From Paenilisteria portnoyi (GTDB lineage Bacteria; Bacillota; Bacilli; Lactobacillales; Listeriaceae): a DNA stretch of 64,000 nucleotides. The notes under the pieces are model-generated. The model saw only the letters and a program-made list of their open reading frames with translations, made no database searches and was not told the origin of the DNA. Of the stretch, positions 43,080-52,927 are shown piece by piece; within the stretch, counting starts at the first letter, position 1, and every line of letters starts with the position of its first letter. The DNA is taken from the NCBI RefSeq assembly GCF_014322795.1, contig NZ_JAASTT010000016.1, positions 1-64,000 on the forward strand, read 5' to 3'. Position numbers and translations under genes: made by a program.

Positions 43080-43877
43080 ATGGGAGAGAAGAAAGCGATT
43101 CGTAAAACGAGGGCGCCACATACAGTTACATCGATTTGCAAGGAATTACATAATCAGGGTATTGCAAAAGGAGATACGGTGATTCTGCACTCTGCACTCG
43201 GTCAAGCTGGCTGGGTATGCGGAGGCGGGGTTACGATTATTAAAGCTTTTCAACAGGCGGTAACAGAATCTGGGAATCTAGTAATGGCAACGCAAAGTAC
43301 GAATGTGTCAGACCCAGCTAAATGGCGGAATCCGGCGGTGCCAAAAGAGTGGTTGCCGACAATTTATGAGGAAATGCCTGCTTATAATCCTGATGAAACG
43401 CCTACTTTTTTCATGGGTGTGATTCCAGAAATCTTCCGTAAAATGGCAGACGTGAAGCGAAGTTCCCATCCGAAATATTCTTTTTGTGCATGGGGAAGCG
43501 ATTCGGCTTTTATTACGGAGAAACATGCGCTAAACTTTGGCTTTGGCGAGCAATCACCACTAGCACGCCTCTATGAGCTACACGCGAAAATTGTCTTGTT
43601 TGGCGTCGACCACAATAAAAATACGTCGCTACACCTGGCGGAACATCGTGCCAAAGCCTTCCGAATTCAGCAAGAAAAGTCACCGATTATGGTTGGTGGT
43701 AAGAAAATTTGGCAAAGTTATGACGAAATAACGTCTAATAGCGAGGAATTTATTGCAATTGGGCGAGAGTACGAACAAAAAAAGGCACACCAGCCGACGA
43801 CGATTGCTGGTGCACCTTCTAAAATCTTTGATATGCGTGACTTAGTGGACTACGTTAGCGAAATTATTTCCGAATAG
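43080..43877 (+). CDS. aminoglycoside N(3)-acetyltransferase family protein
   Basis: A 265-residue member of the Antibiotic_NAT family. Acetyl-CoA pocket residues are in VILHSALGQAGWVCGGGVTIIKAF (about 31-54); RSSHPKYSFCAWG and the HLAEHRA histidine-glutamate site follow. Homologues such as YokD are chromosomal and often do not give resistance. ATG 43080 has AAAGGGAG seven nt upstream; ATG 43074 is too close to it. The 3' end overlaps the convergent YfkK-like gene by 14 bp. Confidence 0.85.
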   Translation: MGEKKAIRKTRAPHTVTSICKELHNQGIAKGDTVILHSALGQAGWVCGGGVTIIKAFQQAVTESGNLVMATQSTNVSDPAKWRNPAVPKEWLPTIYEEMPAYNPDETPTFFMGVIPEIFRKMADVKRSSHPKYSFCAWGSDSAFITEKHALNFGFGEQSPLARLYELHAKIVLFGVDHNKNTSLHLAEHRAKAFRIQQEKSPIMVGGKKIWQSYDEITSNSEEFIAIGREYEQKKAHQPTTIAGAPSKIFDMRDLVDYVSEIISE

Positions 43878-44094
43878 TGCTTAGTTCCTCTGCAAAAAGT
43901 TGCATTTCACGCATACTGATATTATTTTTGCGATGAATCAGCGTATAAATATCAAGTAAGGAATCATAATGGATGGCTTCTAAGGTCAGGTTTTCAAAGA
44001 CAGAAGCATTAACCATTTTGAGTTTTACCGTAATTTCATTTAACATATACGAAACATTTTCTTGCGAGGGATTTTCTAAGTTCATGTGAGACAC
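43864..44094 (-). CDS. UPF0435 (YfkK-like) protein
   Basis: 76 residues matching the UPF0435/DUF1128 family: NVSYMLNEITVKLKMVNASVF, then HYDSLLDIYTLIHRKNNISMREMQLFAEELSTIRK. Small helical cytoplasmic protein of unknown function, conserved in Bacillales. AAAAGGAGTG precedes the start. Confidence 0.85.
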   Translation of the reverse strand: MSHMNLENPSQENVSYMLNEITVKLKMVNASVFENLTLEAIHYDSLLDIYTLIHRKNNISMREMQLFAEELSTIRK

Positions 44095-44178
44095 TCCTTT
44101 TCAACTTTCAAAAATTGTAGCATATAGTTTGGAGTGACGCCACAATTAGCGTCTATTTTAAGAAGAAAGGGGATAGCG

Positions 44179-45036
44179 ATGTTAAAAAAAATACAAAATA
44201 TCCGCCTAGTTCGTTTTGGCATGGCCGTTGGAGCTAGATTTACTAAAAATGATGTATCCGGAAGCGCCTCACAATTAGCGTATTATATGCTATTTTCCAT
44301 TTTTCCGATTTTACTAATTGTGGCCTCGTTACTTCCGTATTTCAACATTGACCAAGACCAGTTATTTACAACGATAAAGCAGTTTGTTCCAGAAGAAATT
44401 TATGATTTTATTAATAATAATCTGGATCAACTTCTGAATAACAATTCGGGCGGTGCGCTTTCTATCGGGATTATCGGGACATTGTGGTCGGCTTCTAACG
44501 GCATGAACGCAACGACAAAAGCCTTGAATAAAGCGTATGGTGTGAAGGATCGTCGCAATTATTTTGTGAAACGCCTGTTGTCGATGGTTTTTACAATGGG
44601 GATGTTGGCGGTTGTTGTTGTAACCTTACTCCTCGTCGTTTTTGGCCAGCAAATTGGGTTGTTTATTTTTAATCATCTGAATGTGTCCCAAGATACGCTC
44701 GATATTTGGAATAATTTCCGCTGGGTCGTGACAATGGCCGTTATTTTCATCGTGTTTTCCTTTATTTTTTGGATTGCACCGAACCGGAGAAGCAGTCTAT
44801 TTAGTATTTTGCCAGGCGCGGTTTTTTCCACAGTTGGTTGGGCTGCCGCCTCGATTGGTTTTGCCTATTACGTAAACAATTTTGCCAACTACTCTGCGAC
44901 TTACGGGAGTATTGGTGTCATTATTATTTTGATGTTATGGTTTTATCTAACAGGAACGATTTTGATGATTGGTGGCGAAATTAATGCCACACTTAGCATA
45001 GTGAAGCAGAAAAAGCTGGTCGGGGAGATTAATTAA
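44179..45036 (+). CDS. YihY/virulence factor BrkB family membrane protein
   Basis: A 285-residue membrane protein with about six helices. Family phrases include SASQLAYYMLFSIFPILLIVASLLPYF (split over residues 27-53), LWSASNGMNATTKALNKAYGV, and GSIGVIIILMLWFYLTGTILMIGGEINA near the end. Function uncertain despite the historical RNase BN name. ATG 44179 has AAAGGGGATAG; the upstream frame from 44134 has no family match. Confidence 0.88.
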   Translation: MLKKIQNIRLVRFGMAVGARFTKNDVSGSASQLAYYMLFSIFPILLIVASLLPYFNIDQDQLFTTIKQFVPEEIYDFINNNLDQLLNNNSGGALSIGIIGTLWSASNGMNATTKALNKAYGVKDRRNYFVKRLLSMVFTMGMLAVVVVTLLLVVFGQQIGLFIFNHLNVSQDTLDIWNNFRWVVTMAVIFIVFSFIFWIAPNRRSSLFSILPGAVFSTVGWAAASIGFAYYVNNFANYSATYGSIGVIIILMLWFYLTGTILMIGGEINATLSIVKQKKLVGEIN

Positions 45037-45060
45037 ACTGACCATAAGGAGAGAATTATT

Positions 45061-46434
45061 TTGAGCGAAAATCCAGTAACAGAAGGTCAACAATTCCCGC
45101 TAACGATTAAACGGATTGGTATTAACGGCGAAGGAATCGGCTATTTCAAACGATCGGTCGTTTTTGTAACCGGCGCCCTAACAGGAGAAGAAGTCGTGGT
45201 CGAGGCTACGAAAGTCAATCCACGCTACACAGAAGCAAAAATCCGCAAAATTCGTAAAAAATCACCACACCGCGTGACACCACCATGCCCAGTCTACGAT
45301 GCATGTGGCGGTTGTCAATTGCAACATTTAGCGTACCCAGAACAATTACAAATGAAAAAAGATCTTATCGTACAATCCATCGAAAAACATACACGTTTCC
45401 ACTTAGAACAAATTAAGATTCGCGACACAATCGGTATGGGAAATCCATGGGGTTACCGTAATAAAAGCCAATTTCAAGTACGGGAAATCGATGATGTGGT
45501 CGAAGCCGGCTTATTTGGCGCCGAAAGCCACGAGCTAGTTCCAATTGAAAACTGTATTGTGCAACATCCAGACACTGTAAAAGTAACCAATTTTGTACGC
45601 GATTTACTCGAAGAACTTGAGATTCCAATCTATGAAGAACAACGAAATAGCGGCATTGTTCGGACAATCGTTGTTCGCACGGGGATTAAAACTGGCCAGA
45701 TTCAACTGGTTCTTGTCACAAACAGCAAGAAGTTACCACGCAAACGCGAGTTAATTGAGCGCATCCAAGCCGCCATCCCAGAAGTTGTTTCGATTATGCA
45801 AAACGTCAATCAGGCTAAAACATCCCTAATTTTCGGTGAAGAAACGCTCTTCCTGGCAGGGAAAGAAAAAATTACTGAGAAGTTAGGCGAAATTGAATTC
45901 GATCTTTCTGCCCGCGCCTTTTTTCAATTGAACCCGTCGCAAACCGAGAAGCTTTACCGCGAAGTAGCACGTGCCATCCGCTTGACTGGTAACGAAAAAA
46001 TTGTCGATGCCTATTGTGGTGTTGGAACAATCGGACTTTCTTTGGCAAAACGAGCAGCAGAAGTCCGCGGCATGGATACCATTGTAGAATCCATCGAGGA
46101 CGCAAAAGCAAATGCCGCGCGTGCTGGAATAACAAACGTTAGCTTCGAAACAGGGAAAGCCGAAGAAGTATTCCCGAAATGGATCAAGGCTGGATTTAAA
46201 CCAGATGCCATTGTTGTCGATCCGCCACGCGTAGGCTGTGAAGATCAGCTACTTCAATCGATTCTGCGTACGAATGCGAAACAAATTGTCTACGTATCGT
46301 GTAATCCATCAACACTTGCACGCGATATTCAGATTTTATCTAAAAAATACAACGTGAAATATATCCAACCACTAGACATGTTCCCTCATACGGCGCATGT
46401 GGAAAGTATCACCGTTTTAACTTTAAAAAATTAA
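45061..46434 (+). CDS. rlmD: 23S rRNA (uracil-C5)-methyltransferase, RlmD/RlmCD type
   Basis: A 457-residue SAM enzyme of the TrmA/RumA family. An N-terminal TRAM domain (about 8-66) precedes the four cysteines of a 4Fe-4S cluster ([13 protein letters not shown] near 78-90 and NCIVQHP near 165). The SAM site is [15 protein letters not shown], and the catalytic cysteine lies in [12 protein letters not shown] after VDPPRVGC. In Firmicutes the homologue (RlmCD) can modify two uridines. The start is TTG behind AAGGAGAG, 24 nt after the YihY stop, so probably one operon. Confidence 0.93.
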   Translation: MSENPVTEGQQFPLTIKRIGINGEGIGYFKRSVVFVTGALTGEEVVVEATKVNPRYTEAKIRKIRKKSPHRVTPPCPVYDACGGCQLQHLAYPEQLQMKKDLIVQSIEKHTRFHLEQIKIRDTIGMGNPWGYRNKSQFQVREIDDVVEAGLFGAESHELVPIENCIVQHPDTVKVTNFVRDLLEELEIPIYEEQRNSGIVRTIVVRTGIKTGQIQLVLVTNSKKLPRKRELIERIQAAIPEVVSIMQNVNQAKTSLIFGEETLFLAGKEKITEKLGEIEFDLSARAFFQLNPSQTEKLYREVARAIRLTGNEKIVDAYCGVGTIGLSLAKRAAEVRGMDTIVESIEDAKANAARAGITNVSFETGKAEEVFPKWIKAGFKPDAIVVDPPRVGCEDQLLQSILRTNAKQIVYVSCNPSTLARDIQILSKKYNVKYIQPLDMFPHTAHVESITVLTLKN

Positions 46435-46450
46435 GCGAGGAGGGCTTCCT

Positions 46451-46924
46451 TTGACAATTCAACTACAACCGTTCAAAAATGAAACAGCGGAGATTGCAGC
46501 CCTCACAAATTATATCCTCACGAACGATGAATTTTCCGCACATCCATTGGAAATTTTAGAGCAAGCCACAAAAACAAGTAGCTATCACTGCGTCCTGATT
46601 TCCGATAACGGAATAATCGCGGGCTTCTTCGTTCTGGATAGCGGCAATGACCTAACGACATACACCACAGAACCCAATGCACTACTTCTTCGAGGCTATT
46701 CCATTGATTCCAGCTTGCAAGGAAAGGGATATGGTACAAAGTCCTTAGCTGCGTTAAAAGACTATGTGCACGCTCATTTCAAAGGAATTGCTAGCGTTGT
46801 TTTAGCAGTCAACAAACGAAATATTCCAGCACAAAAATTATATTTAAAAAGCGGTTTTGTCGAAACACCACGCGTTGTCCTAGGTCCGCGCGGGGAGCAA
46901 TTTGTTTACGAACTGAGAATATGA
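46451..46924 (+). CDS. GNAT family N-acetyltransferase
   Basis: A 157-residue acetyltransferase. The acetyl-CoA motif A region is LRGYSIDSSLQGKGYGTKSL (about residues 79-98), followed by VVLAVNKRNIPAQKLYLKSGFVE. The start is TTG behind GAGGAGGG, 16 nt downstream of rlmD, so cotranscribed. Acceptor unknown. Confidence 0.88.
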   Translation: MTIQLQPFKNETAEIAALTNYILTNDEFSAHPLEILEQATKTSSYHCVLISDNGIIAGFFVLDSGNDLTTYTTEPNALLLRGYSIDSSLQGKGYGTKSLAALKDYVHAHFKGIASVVLAVNKRNIPAQKLYLKSGFVETPRVVLGPRGEQFVYELRI

Positions 46925-46936
46925 GGAACAAGAATA

Positions 46937-46977
46937 GAGAACGGGGAGATATGTACCAATCCTCGTTCTCCATTTTT
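46937..46977 (+). terminator. terminator
   Basis: AGAGAACGGGGA and TCCTCGTTCTC arms with wobble, then CATTTTT. Confidence 0.75.
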
Positions 46978-47089
46978 AAATCACCTTGCAATAATGTAAG
47001 GATGAAAAGTCGCGACAAAGCTTTTCATTACTAATGTTATTTGTTAAACTAAGGTAGACAATTAGACCATAAGAAAGCGTGGCAGATCT

Positions 47090-47755
47090 ATGAAAAATGA
47101 CAAAATTCGGTTTCTTGTTCTCCTGATTCCGATTTTATATATGGCTTACGGTATATTTTTAGCACTCGATTTTGGTAGTAGAGCAGAGTTGATCAATGTC
47201 ATTCTAAACGGGACAATCCTTGGCGTGTGCTCGATTTTCATCATTTGGAAGGCGAAATTAAGAAATTCAATAGATGTGATTTGGCTCGCAACTTTCATTC
47301 TCTATCTGTTCATTTTGCATCATTTAGTTACATATATTTCAGCAGGAGATATCCTAAAAAGCACGTACACAGGAGGATTTCATATTCAGCAAGAAATGGT
47401 AAATATTGTGCCATTTACGACGATTGAAAATACGGTGCACCAAACGTTGCCAACAATGCCAACCATCATTCAGTTACTTGGAAATGTCCTGTTACTCGCA
47501 CCATTGACCTTTTTCCTACTCTATTTTCAAATTACGAAACGAATGGGAACGACGCTTTTGATTGCCCTTTTAGTTTCTACCGGAATCGAGCTTGTTCAAT
47601 TCCTACAAACGACGGTTATCACAGGTTTTAGCGGCATAACTTTGCCAGAAAATCGTTCGACAGATATTGATGACATTATTCTAAATACGCTGAGTGGTTT
47701 GCTGGGTATTCTTGTAGCCCTGTGTATACCACGCGTGAGAAAGCGCAAAAAATAG
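47090..47755 (+). CDS. VanZ family protein
   Basis: A 221-residue membrane protein with about five helices. VanZ features: NIVPFTTIENTV, then NVLLLAPLTFFLLYF, GIELVQFLQTTVITGFSG and STDIDDIILNTLSGLLGILVA. VanZ confers low-level teicoplanin resistance in enterococci; chromosomal homologues have no fixed role. It is followed 31 bp later by mprF, suggesting an envelope-related pair. Confidence 0.88.
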   Translation: MKNDKIRFLVLLIPILYMAYGIFLALDFGSRAELINVILNGTILGVCSIFIIWKAKLRNSIDVIWLATFILYLFILHHLVTYISAGDILKSTYTGGFHIQQEMVNIVPFTTIENTVHQTLPTMPTIIQLLGNVLLLAPLTFFLLYFQITKRMGTTLLIALLVSTGIELVQFLQTTVITGFSGITLPENRSTDIDDIILNTLSGLLGILVALCIPRVRKRKK

Positions 47756-47786
47756 TATTGAAATGGGAAAAGTGAAGGGAATTGGT

Positions 47787-50393
47787 ATGATGAAGGAAAG
47801 ATTTGCAAAACTCATAGCATGGTTTCAAGAGAATAGTCTGAAGGCCAAAATTATTTTTATCGGCTTTGTACTCGCGTTTGTCGTGTATGAGGTGATTAGT
47901 ATCGGAACAACAACCGATTTTGGCGCCTTGAAAGACAACTTAACATCGCAGAGCCCGGAAAATATCTTGATCATGGTTGTAGTTGGACTTATTGCTGTGA
48001 CACCAATGCTTATCTATGATTTTGTCATCGTGAAACTCTTGCCAGGAAAGTTTCCAACGAGTCACATCATTGCGTCTGGCTGGATTACGAATACGTTTAC
48101 GAATATCGGTGGATTTGGCGGCGTATTAGGAGCCTCGTTACGCGCCAATTTCTACGGTAAGAATGCAGACCATAAACAAATCCTTCTAGCTATTTCAAAA
48201 ATCGCCTTGTTTCTCGTATCAGGTTTATCATTATATTGCCTTATCGGCCTAGTGATGCTGTTTATTCCAGGATTCGCCGATCATTTCCGCAGTTACTGGC
48301 CTTGGCTTGTCGGCGGTGGCTTATATTTCCCAATCCTATTTTTCTTTACAAAATGGAAAAGTAAAACGCTATTTGAAGATTTACCGCTAAAACGTGAATT
48401 ACTACTTATATTAGCGTCCCTATTAGAATGGGCGTTTGCATTCGGTTGCTTCATCATCATCGGCGTACTCATGAACGAACCAGTCGATATTGCTAAAGTG
48501 TTCCCGCTTTTCGTCATTGCATCTGTTATCGGGATTGCATCGATGGTACCAGGCGGGGTTGGAACGTTCGATGTCGTCATGATTCTCGGGCTTGAAGCAC
48601 TTGGCGTACCGACGGACCTCAGTGTCGCTTGGTTGCTGTTTTATCGTATTTTCTACTATATTATCCCGTTCGCAGCTGGACTTCTATTCTTCGTCCAAAA
48701 AGCTGGAAAGAAATTCAACGATTATTTAGAAGGGTTACCACGCCTATTCCTACAAAAACTAGCGCACAGATTTCTAGTCTTGTTCGTGTATTTTGCAGGG
48801 CTGATGCTGATTATCTCCGCAGCGATTCCAAATGCGATTTATCATTTACCACTACTCTATAAACTCGCGCCATTCAGTCTATTTTTCGTGTCGCAAATCA
48901 CGATGATTGCGTTCGGGTTCTTGTTACTCGGACTTGCTCGAGGTATCGAAAGTAAGATTACAAAAGCTTATGTAACAACTATTGTTGTGCTAGGTTGCGC
49001 GATTTTCAATACACTTGCCCAAGGATTTTCCATCAAAGCAGCGATTTTTCTTGGTATCGTATTGATTTGCGTTTACCTAGCCCGCAATGAATTTTATCGT
49101 GAAAAACTCGTCTACACATGGAGTAAAATCATTTTTGACAGCTTACTATTTTTAGTTTGTTTAATCGGCTATGTCCTCATCGGCATTTATAACTCGCCAA
49201 AAGTACCACATCACCGCAAAATTCCCGATTACCTGTTGATTCCATCTGAACACGTTTGGATTACAGGATTCATCGGTGTCGCCATCGCGATTATTAGTTT
49301 GATTATTATTTTCTACTACTTCTCAACCACGAGTGTTACGATTGGGGAACCATTTGATGCGAGGCGTTTACGAGCCCATTTAGCTAAATACAAAGGAAAT
49401 GAAGTAACCCACACAATGTTCATGCGCGACAAACTACTTTTCTGGTCTAAAGACGATAAAGTTGTGTTTCCATTCCAGCTCAAAGCCGATAAAATGGTTA
49501 TCATGGGAGAACCAGTCGGGGATAGTGACTCCCTTGAGGACGCGCTAGAAGAACTGATGACATATGCCGATCGTTTTGGTTACCGACCCGTTTTCTATGA
49601 AGTCGATGTTGATATGCTGGCATTCCTCCACGATCATGGTTTTGATTTCATGAAAATTGGTGAAGAAGGCTTCGTATCCTTACCCGAATTTACGCTAACT
49701 GGTAAAAAACGTAAGGGTGAACGCGCCTTAATGAATAAATTCGAGCGTGAAGGTTATACATTTGAAATTATTGAGCCAAGCTTCGATGAAAAAACGATTC
49801 AACGACTCCGCGAAATTTCGGATGATTGGCTAGGCGATAGATCCGAAAAAGGATTCTCGCTTGGGTACTTCGATGTTTACTATTTAGAACAAGCACCAAT
49901 CGCAATCGCTCGAGACGCAGAAGGTGAAATCATTGCCTTTGCCTCGATCATGCCATGTTACAACGACGAAATGACATCCATCGATTTAATGCGCTACGGT
50001 CAAGATGCTCCAAGCGGTATCATGGATTTCCTATTCATCAACCTATTCCAAAAAGGGCAAGAAGACGGTTACCAAATTTTCAATGCAGGGATGGCGCCAC
50101 TTTCCAATGTCGGTTCCTCACAGTTTGCCTTTTTAGGAGAAAGGTTGGCGGGTCTCGTTTATCGCTATAGCCAAGGTTTCTACGGCTTCCAAGGTTTACG
50201 CAACTACAAATCAAAATACGTAACCACTTGGGTTCAAAAATTCATTGCGTTCCGAAAACGAAGCTCGATTGCCTTTACAATGTTGCAACTGATGGTTCTA
50301 GTAGGCAAGAAACGGCCGTTATCCAAAGCACAAATCGCAGAAGACATTGTAGACGAGATGGAACCCGTCGCGGCTACAGAAGAAACGAAATAA
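47787..50393 (+). CDS. mprF: lysylphosphatidylglycerol synthetase/flippase
   Basis: An 868-residue MprF. The N-terminal half is a flippase of about 14 helices with the conserved GGVGTFDVVMILGLEALGV. The C-terminal cytoplasmic half (about 530-850) is the DUF2156/GNAT-like aminoacyl transferase: GEPVGDSDSLEDALEEL, SDDWLGDRSEKGFSLGYFD and GMAPLSNV. It adds lysine from Lys-tRNA to phosphatidylglycerol and flips it, lowering sensitivity to cationic peptides. ATG 47787 has GAAGGGA at good spacing. Confidence 0.95.
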   Translation: MMKERFAKLIAWFQENSLKAKIIFIGFVLAFVVYEVISIGTTTDFGALKDNLTSQSPENILIMVVVGLIAVTPMLIYDFVIVKLLPGKFPTSHIIASGWITNTFTNIGGFGGVLGASLRANFYGKNADHKQILLAISKIALFLVSGLSLYCLIGLVMLFIPGFADHFRSYWPWLVGGGLYFPILFFFTKWKSKTLFEDLPLKRELLLILASLLEWAFAFGCFIIIGVLMNEPVDIAKVFPLFVIASVIGIASMVPGGVGTFDVVMILGLEALGVPTDLSVAWLLFYRIFYYIIPFAAGLLFFVQKAGKKFNDYLEGLPRLFLQKLAHRFLVLFVYFAGLMLIISAAIPNAIYHLPLLYKLAPFSLFFVSQITMIAFGFLLLGLARGIESKITKAYVTTIVVLGCAIFNTLAQGFSIKAAIFLGIVLICVYLARNEFYREKLVYTWSKIIFDSLLFLVCLIGYVLIGIYNSPKVPHHRKIPDYLLIPSEHVWITGFIGVAIAIISLIIIFYYFSTTSVTIGEPFDARRLRAHLAKYKGNEVTHTMFMRDKLLFWSKDDKVVFPFQLKADKMVIMGEPVGDSDSLEDALEELMTYADRFGYRPVFYEVDVDMLAFLHDHGFDFMKIGEEGFVSLPEFTLTGKKRKGERALMNKFEREGYTFEIIEPSFDEKTIQRLREISDDWLGDRSEKGFSLGYFDVYYLEQAPIAIARDAEGEIIAFASIMPCYNDEMTSIDLMRYGQDAPSGIMDFLFINLFQKGQEDGYQIFNAGMAPLSNVGSSQFAFLGERLAGLVYRYSQGFYGFQGLRNYKSKYVTTWVQKFIAFRKRSSIAFTMLQLMVLVGKKRPLSKAQIAEDIVDEMEPVAATEETK

Positions 50394-50400
50394 TAACACA

Positions 50401-50449
50401 AACAAGGCGCTGGAAGATCGCAATCGGATCTCACAAGCGCCTTGTTTTT
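50401..50449. terminator. bidirectional terminator
   Basis: AACAAGGCGCT and AGCGCCTTGTT arms then TTTCT, between convergent mprF and the epimerase gene. Confidence 0.85.
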
Positions 50450-51346
50450 CTATTCTTTTACTAAATCGGTCAATGCTGCCTCAATCTGTGGGAATTTAAA
50501 TGTGAAATTTTGATTGAGAAGTTTTTGCGGATATACCCGCTGACCTTTCAAAATAAGCATCGCTCGTTCGCCCATCGCTAGACGAATCATCGAAGCAGGT
50601 GTCGCAACTTTTGCTGGTCGATTCATCGCTTGACCGAGTAGCTTTGCGAATTTTTTCTGTTGAACTGGGTGTGGAGCTGTCACGTTCACCGCGCCGTCGA
50701 TCCGCTCATTCGTCATGATAAAGACAATCGCGCCAACGACATCATCAATGTGAATCCACGAATACCACTGATTTCCATCGCCGAGCGGCCCGCCAACTAA
50801 GAAGCTAAACTGTTTTGTGAGTAGTGGCAATGATCCGCCGTCCTTACCCAAAATCAAACCAAATCGCGTAAAGACCGTCCGAATTCCCGAAGCACGCGCA
50901 GCTTTTTCCCAAGAAATAACCGTCTCCGCAAGAAAATTATCAGCCGCCACATGCTCCTCCGTATCTAAGAAAAAAGTCGTTTGTGATGTTGGGTAAATGC
51001 CAATCGCGCTCGCATTAATCAACAATCGGGGCTTCGGCTTCAAGGTATGAATCATCCGCACCAGCTCAGTCGTCGCATCCACACGACTATCTAAAATCAA
51101 CTGCTTCCGATCCTCTGTCCATCGCTTATCCGCAATACCCGCGCCAGCAAGATTAATACATATATCGATAGACAACCCAGCCAAATCAGGCAAAGAGCCG
51201 CCCAACCACTTTATATAATGGATATTATCGGTGCTAACTTTACCATCCTGACGTGTCAAAATATAAACAACATGCCCCTTATCCAAAAGAGTAGGAACGA
51301 GATGCTGTCCAATAAAACCAGTCCCGCCCGCGATTAAAATATTCAT
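50450..51346 (-). CDS. TIGR01777 family NAD-dependent epimerase
   Basis: A 298-residue extended-SDR protein like Bacillus YfhF. The NAD loop is IAGGTGFIGQHLVPTLL (residues 5-21); ICINLAGAGIADKRWTEDRKQ and INASAIGIYPTS carry the SDR serine and tyrosine; the C-terminal DUF1731 piece ends with QRVYPQKLLNQNFTFKFPQIEAAL. ATG 51346 is chosen over GTG 51358, which overlaps the ribosome site. Last chromosomal gene before the prophage. Confidence 0.9.
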   Translation of the reverse strand: MNILIAGGTGFIGQHLVPTLLDKGHVVYILTRQDGKVSTDNIHYIKWLGGSLPDLAGLSIDICINLAGAGIADKRWTEDRKQLILDSRVDATTELVRMIHTLKPKPRLLINASAIGIYPTSQTTFFLDTEEHVAADNFLAETVISWEKAARASGIRTVFTRFGLILGKDGGSLPLLTKQFSFLVGGPLGDGNQWYSWIHIDDVVGAIVFIMTNERIDGAVNVTAPHPVQQKKFAKLLGQAMNRPAKVATPASMIRLAMGERAMLILKGQRVYPQKLLNQNFTFKFPQIEAALTDLVKE

Positions 51347-51480
51347 AATTTCGTTCACCCCTAACTTGTTTCTATTACTTTTCCCTTTAAGATAGCTTTA
51401 AAACGATAGGAGGCTGAAACAAGCTGGCGTAACTAGTTTCAAAGCTACATTTATCCGGTTGCCCCTAATTGCGCCCCTAA
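51347..51480. other. prophage left junction, candidate att region
   Basis: Gap between the epimerase start and the integrase stop. It contains the direct repeat GCCCCTAATTGCGCCCCTAA (51460-51480 area), typical of the phage side of an attachment site. The att core cannot be set without the right end, which is outside the window. No tRNA gene is here. Confidence 0.5.
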
Positions 51481-52659
51481 TTACCACTGTGCCATAAATT
51501 CTTCATATTGTTCAACAGCACGTTTGTTCATTCCTTCGTCACTATGCATGTACTGTTTCGTAACAGTGGAATCTTTAGAATGTCCGATGCGTTGCTGAAT
51601 GGTAACCTCAGGTACACCAGCTTCCACTAAATTTTTTACATGGGTATGTCTGAAGGCGTGCGCGGAACGTCCCCGATAGTTCTCAACTCCTGCCCGCGAT
51701 GATATGCGAGTCAGGGCATATCTAAAACGGGAATGCATTATCGGCTTATTCAGATAGGCGAACAAAAAATTGTATTGACATTCTATTTCTGGATGTCTTA
51801 ATTTTGCTTTTTTATTGTCTAAAATTCGGCGCTTGATAATTTTTTCTGTTTCAGTGTCTACATAAATCGTTCTATTCGAAGTCTCTGTTTTTGTTTTTGC
51901 GAATATAATGTTAGTTTGAGTTGCTCTATTAAGTAACTGCTTATTTATCGTTAGCGTGCCATTTTCCTCGTTGTAATCCTCTACCATAAGTCCAAGCGCC
52001 TCGCCTATCCTTAGACCAGTTCTAGGCAGGAAAAGAATTAGATCAGCTATGACAGCTTTTTCTGTATCTTTGGCTGTTTTGTATAACTTAGTAAGCTCTT
52101 CGTTCGAGTAGTACATTTTATGTTCTGTAACCAGTTCTTTTTTAGTATTTGCTTTAATAACGATTTTTTCTGTTGGATTGTAATCAATGAGCCGTAAATC
52201 ATGTAGCGCGAAAGATAGACAGTTATTCACGACGGAGTGGATAAGCTTAACAGTACTGACCGCGTACTCTTTATTAATAAGGGAGTTAATAAACTTTTGA
52301 TACATCAATCTGTTTATTTTCGTCACCTGTATAAACCCTAATACAGGGATAATATAATTTTCCATAGCCCACCTATAACTAATAATCGTGTTTGACGATA
52401 GTTTGTTTTCCTTGTATGTTTTAAACCACTCATTTATTAATTCCTCTAGCGTAATATTGCGGTCGATTTCGACAAAGTTTGAACTTTTCTCTTTCACCAG
52501 CTTAGCGTATACCTGTGAACCTTCTAACTCGGCATCTTGCTGCTTATCTGCAGAACCAGATTTCTCATATTGCTTGCTATTAATCGTGACACGGGCGCGC
52601 CAGATCCATTTATTTCGTTTTTCGTTATACTTTACTGAAAATCCCATAATAATAATCAT
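51481..52659 (-). CDS. int: phage tyrosine site-specific integrase
   Basis: A 392-residue integrase. An AP2-like arm-binding N-terminus (YNEKRNKWIWRARVTINSKQYEKSG) leads into the SAM-like core-binding domain. The catalytic residues are visible: Arg in PRTGLRIGEAL, His-x-x-Arg in AHAFRHTH, His in IGHSKDSTVT and the nucleophilic Tyr in KQYMHSDEG. ATG 52659 has GAGGAAAAGG upstream. It defines the left end of the prophage. Confidence 0.95.
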   Translation of the reverse strand: MIIIMGFSVKYNEKRNKWIWRARVTINSKQYEKSGSADKQQDAELEGSQVYAKLVKEKSSNFVEIDRNITLEELINEWFKTYKENKLSSNTIISYRWAMENYIIPVLGFIQVTKINRLMYQKFINSLINKEYAVSTVKLIHSVVNNCLSFALHDLRLIDYNPTEKIVIKANTKKELVTEHKMYYSNEELTKLYKTAKDTEKAVIADLILFLPRTGLRIGEALGLMVEDYNEENGTLTINKQLLNRATQTNIIFAKTKTETSNRTIYVDTETEKIIKRRILDNKKAKLRHPEIECQYNFLFAYLNKPIMHSRFRYALTRISSRAGVENYRGRSAHAFRHTHVKNLVEAGVPEVTIQQRIGHSKDSTVTKQYMHSDEGMNKRAVEQYEEFMAQW

Positions 52660-52669
52660 CCTTTTCCTC

Positions 52670-52686
52670 GGCGGAGGGGCGTGGAT
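52670..52686 (+). repeat. 17-bp repeat, copy 1
   Basis: GGCGGAGGGGCGTGGAT, identical to 56480-56496, where it forms the ribosome site of the DUF771 gene. Here it has no gene behind it and lies between int and a pseudogene. Confidence 0.75.
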
Positions 52687-52693
52687 GGTTATT

Positions 52694-52925
52694 TTAATCT
52701 TCTTCGAATTCAATTTCTAGTAAGCCATCGTCCATAGCTTCTATGATGTTATGTGTGTTCATGTAGTATAACCATGCCTTTTTGATTATAGGTTTTCTTG
52801 TTAACACTAGATTTAATTCGGTCGTACATATTACGTAAAATATCCTCCCATATTTGGTTTAAAGCGCGATCTAATTTCGTTTTGTTCCAGCGCTTCGCGC
52901 TTGTAGCCGACGACGTTTCTTTTTT
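52694..52925 (-). pseudogene. frameshifted relative of the 40910-41221 protein
   Basis: One minus frame reads KRWNKTKLDRALNQIWEDIL then RNMYDRIKSSVNKK, matching KRWKDTKLDRAVNAMWQDIMKTMYDKIKPSIKR of the chromosomal protein. A second frame reads KKAWLYYMNTHNIIEAMDDG then LLEIEFEED up to a TAA at 52694-52696, matching its C-terminus. A frameshift lies near 52785. The N-terminal third and the start are absent. Confidence 0.75.
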
Positions 52926-52927
52926 AT

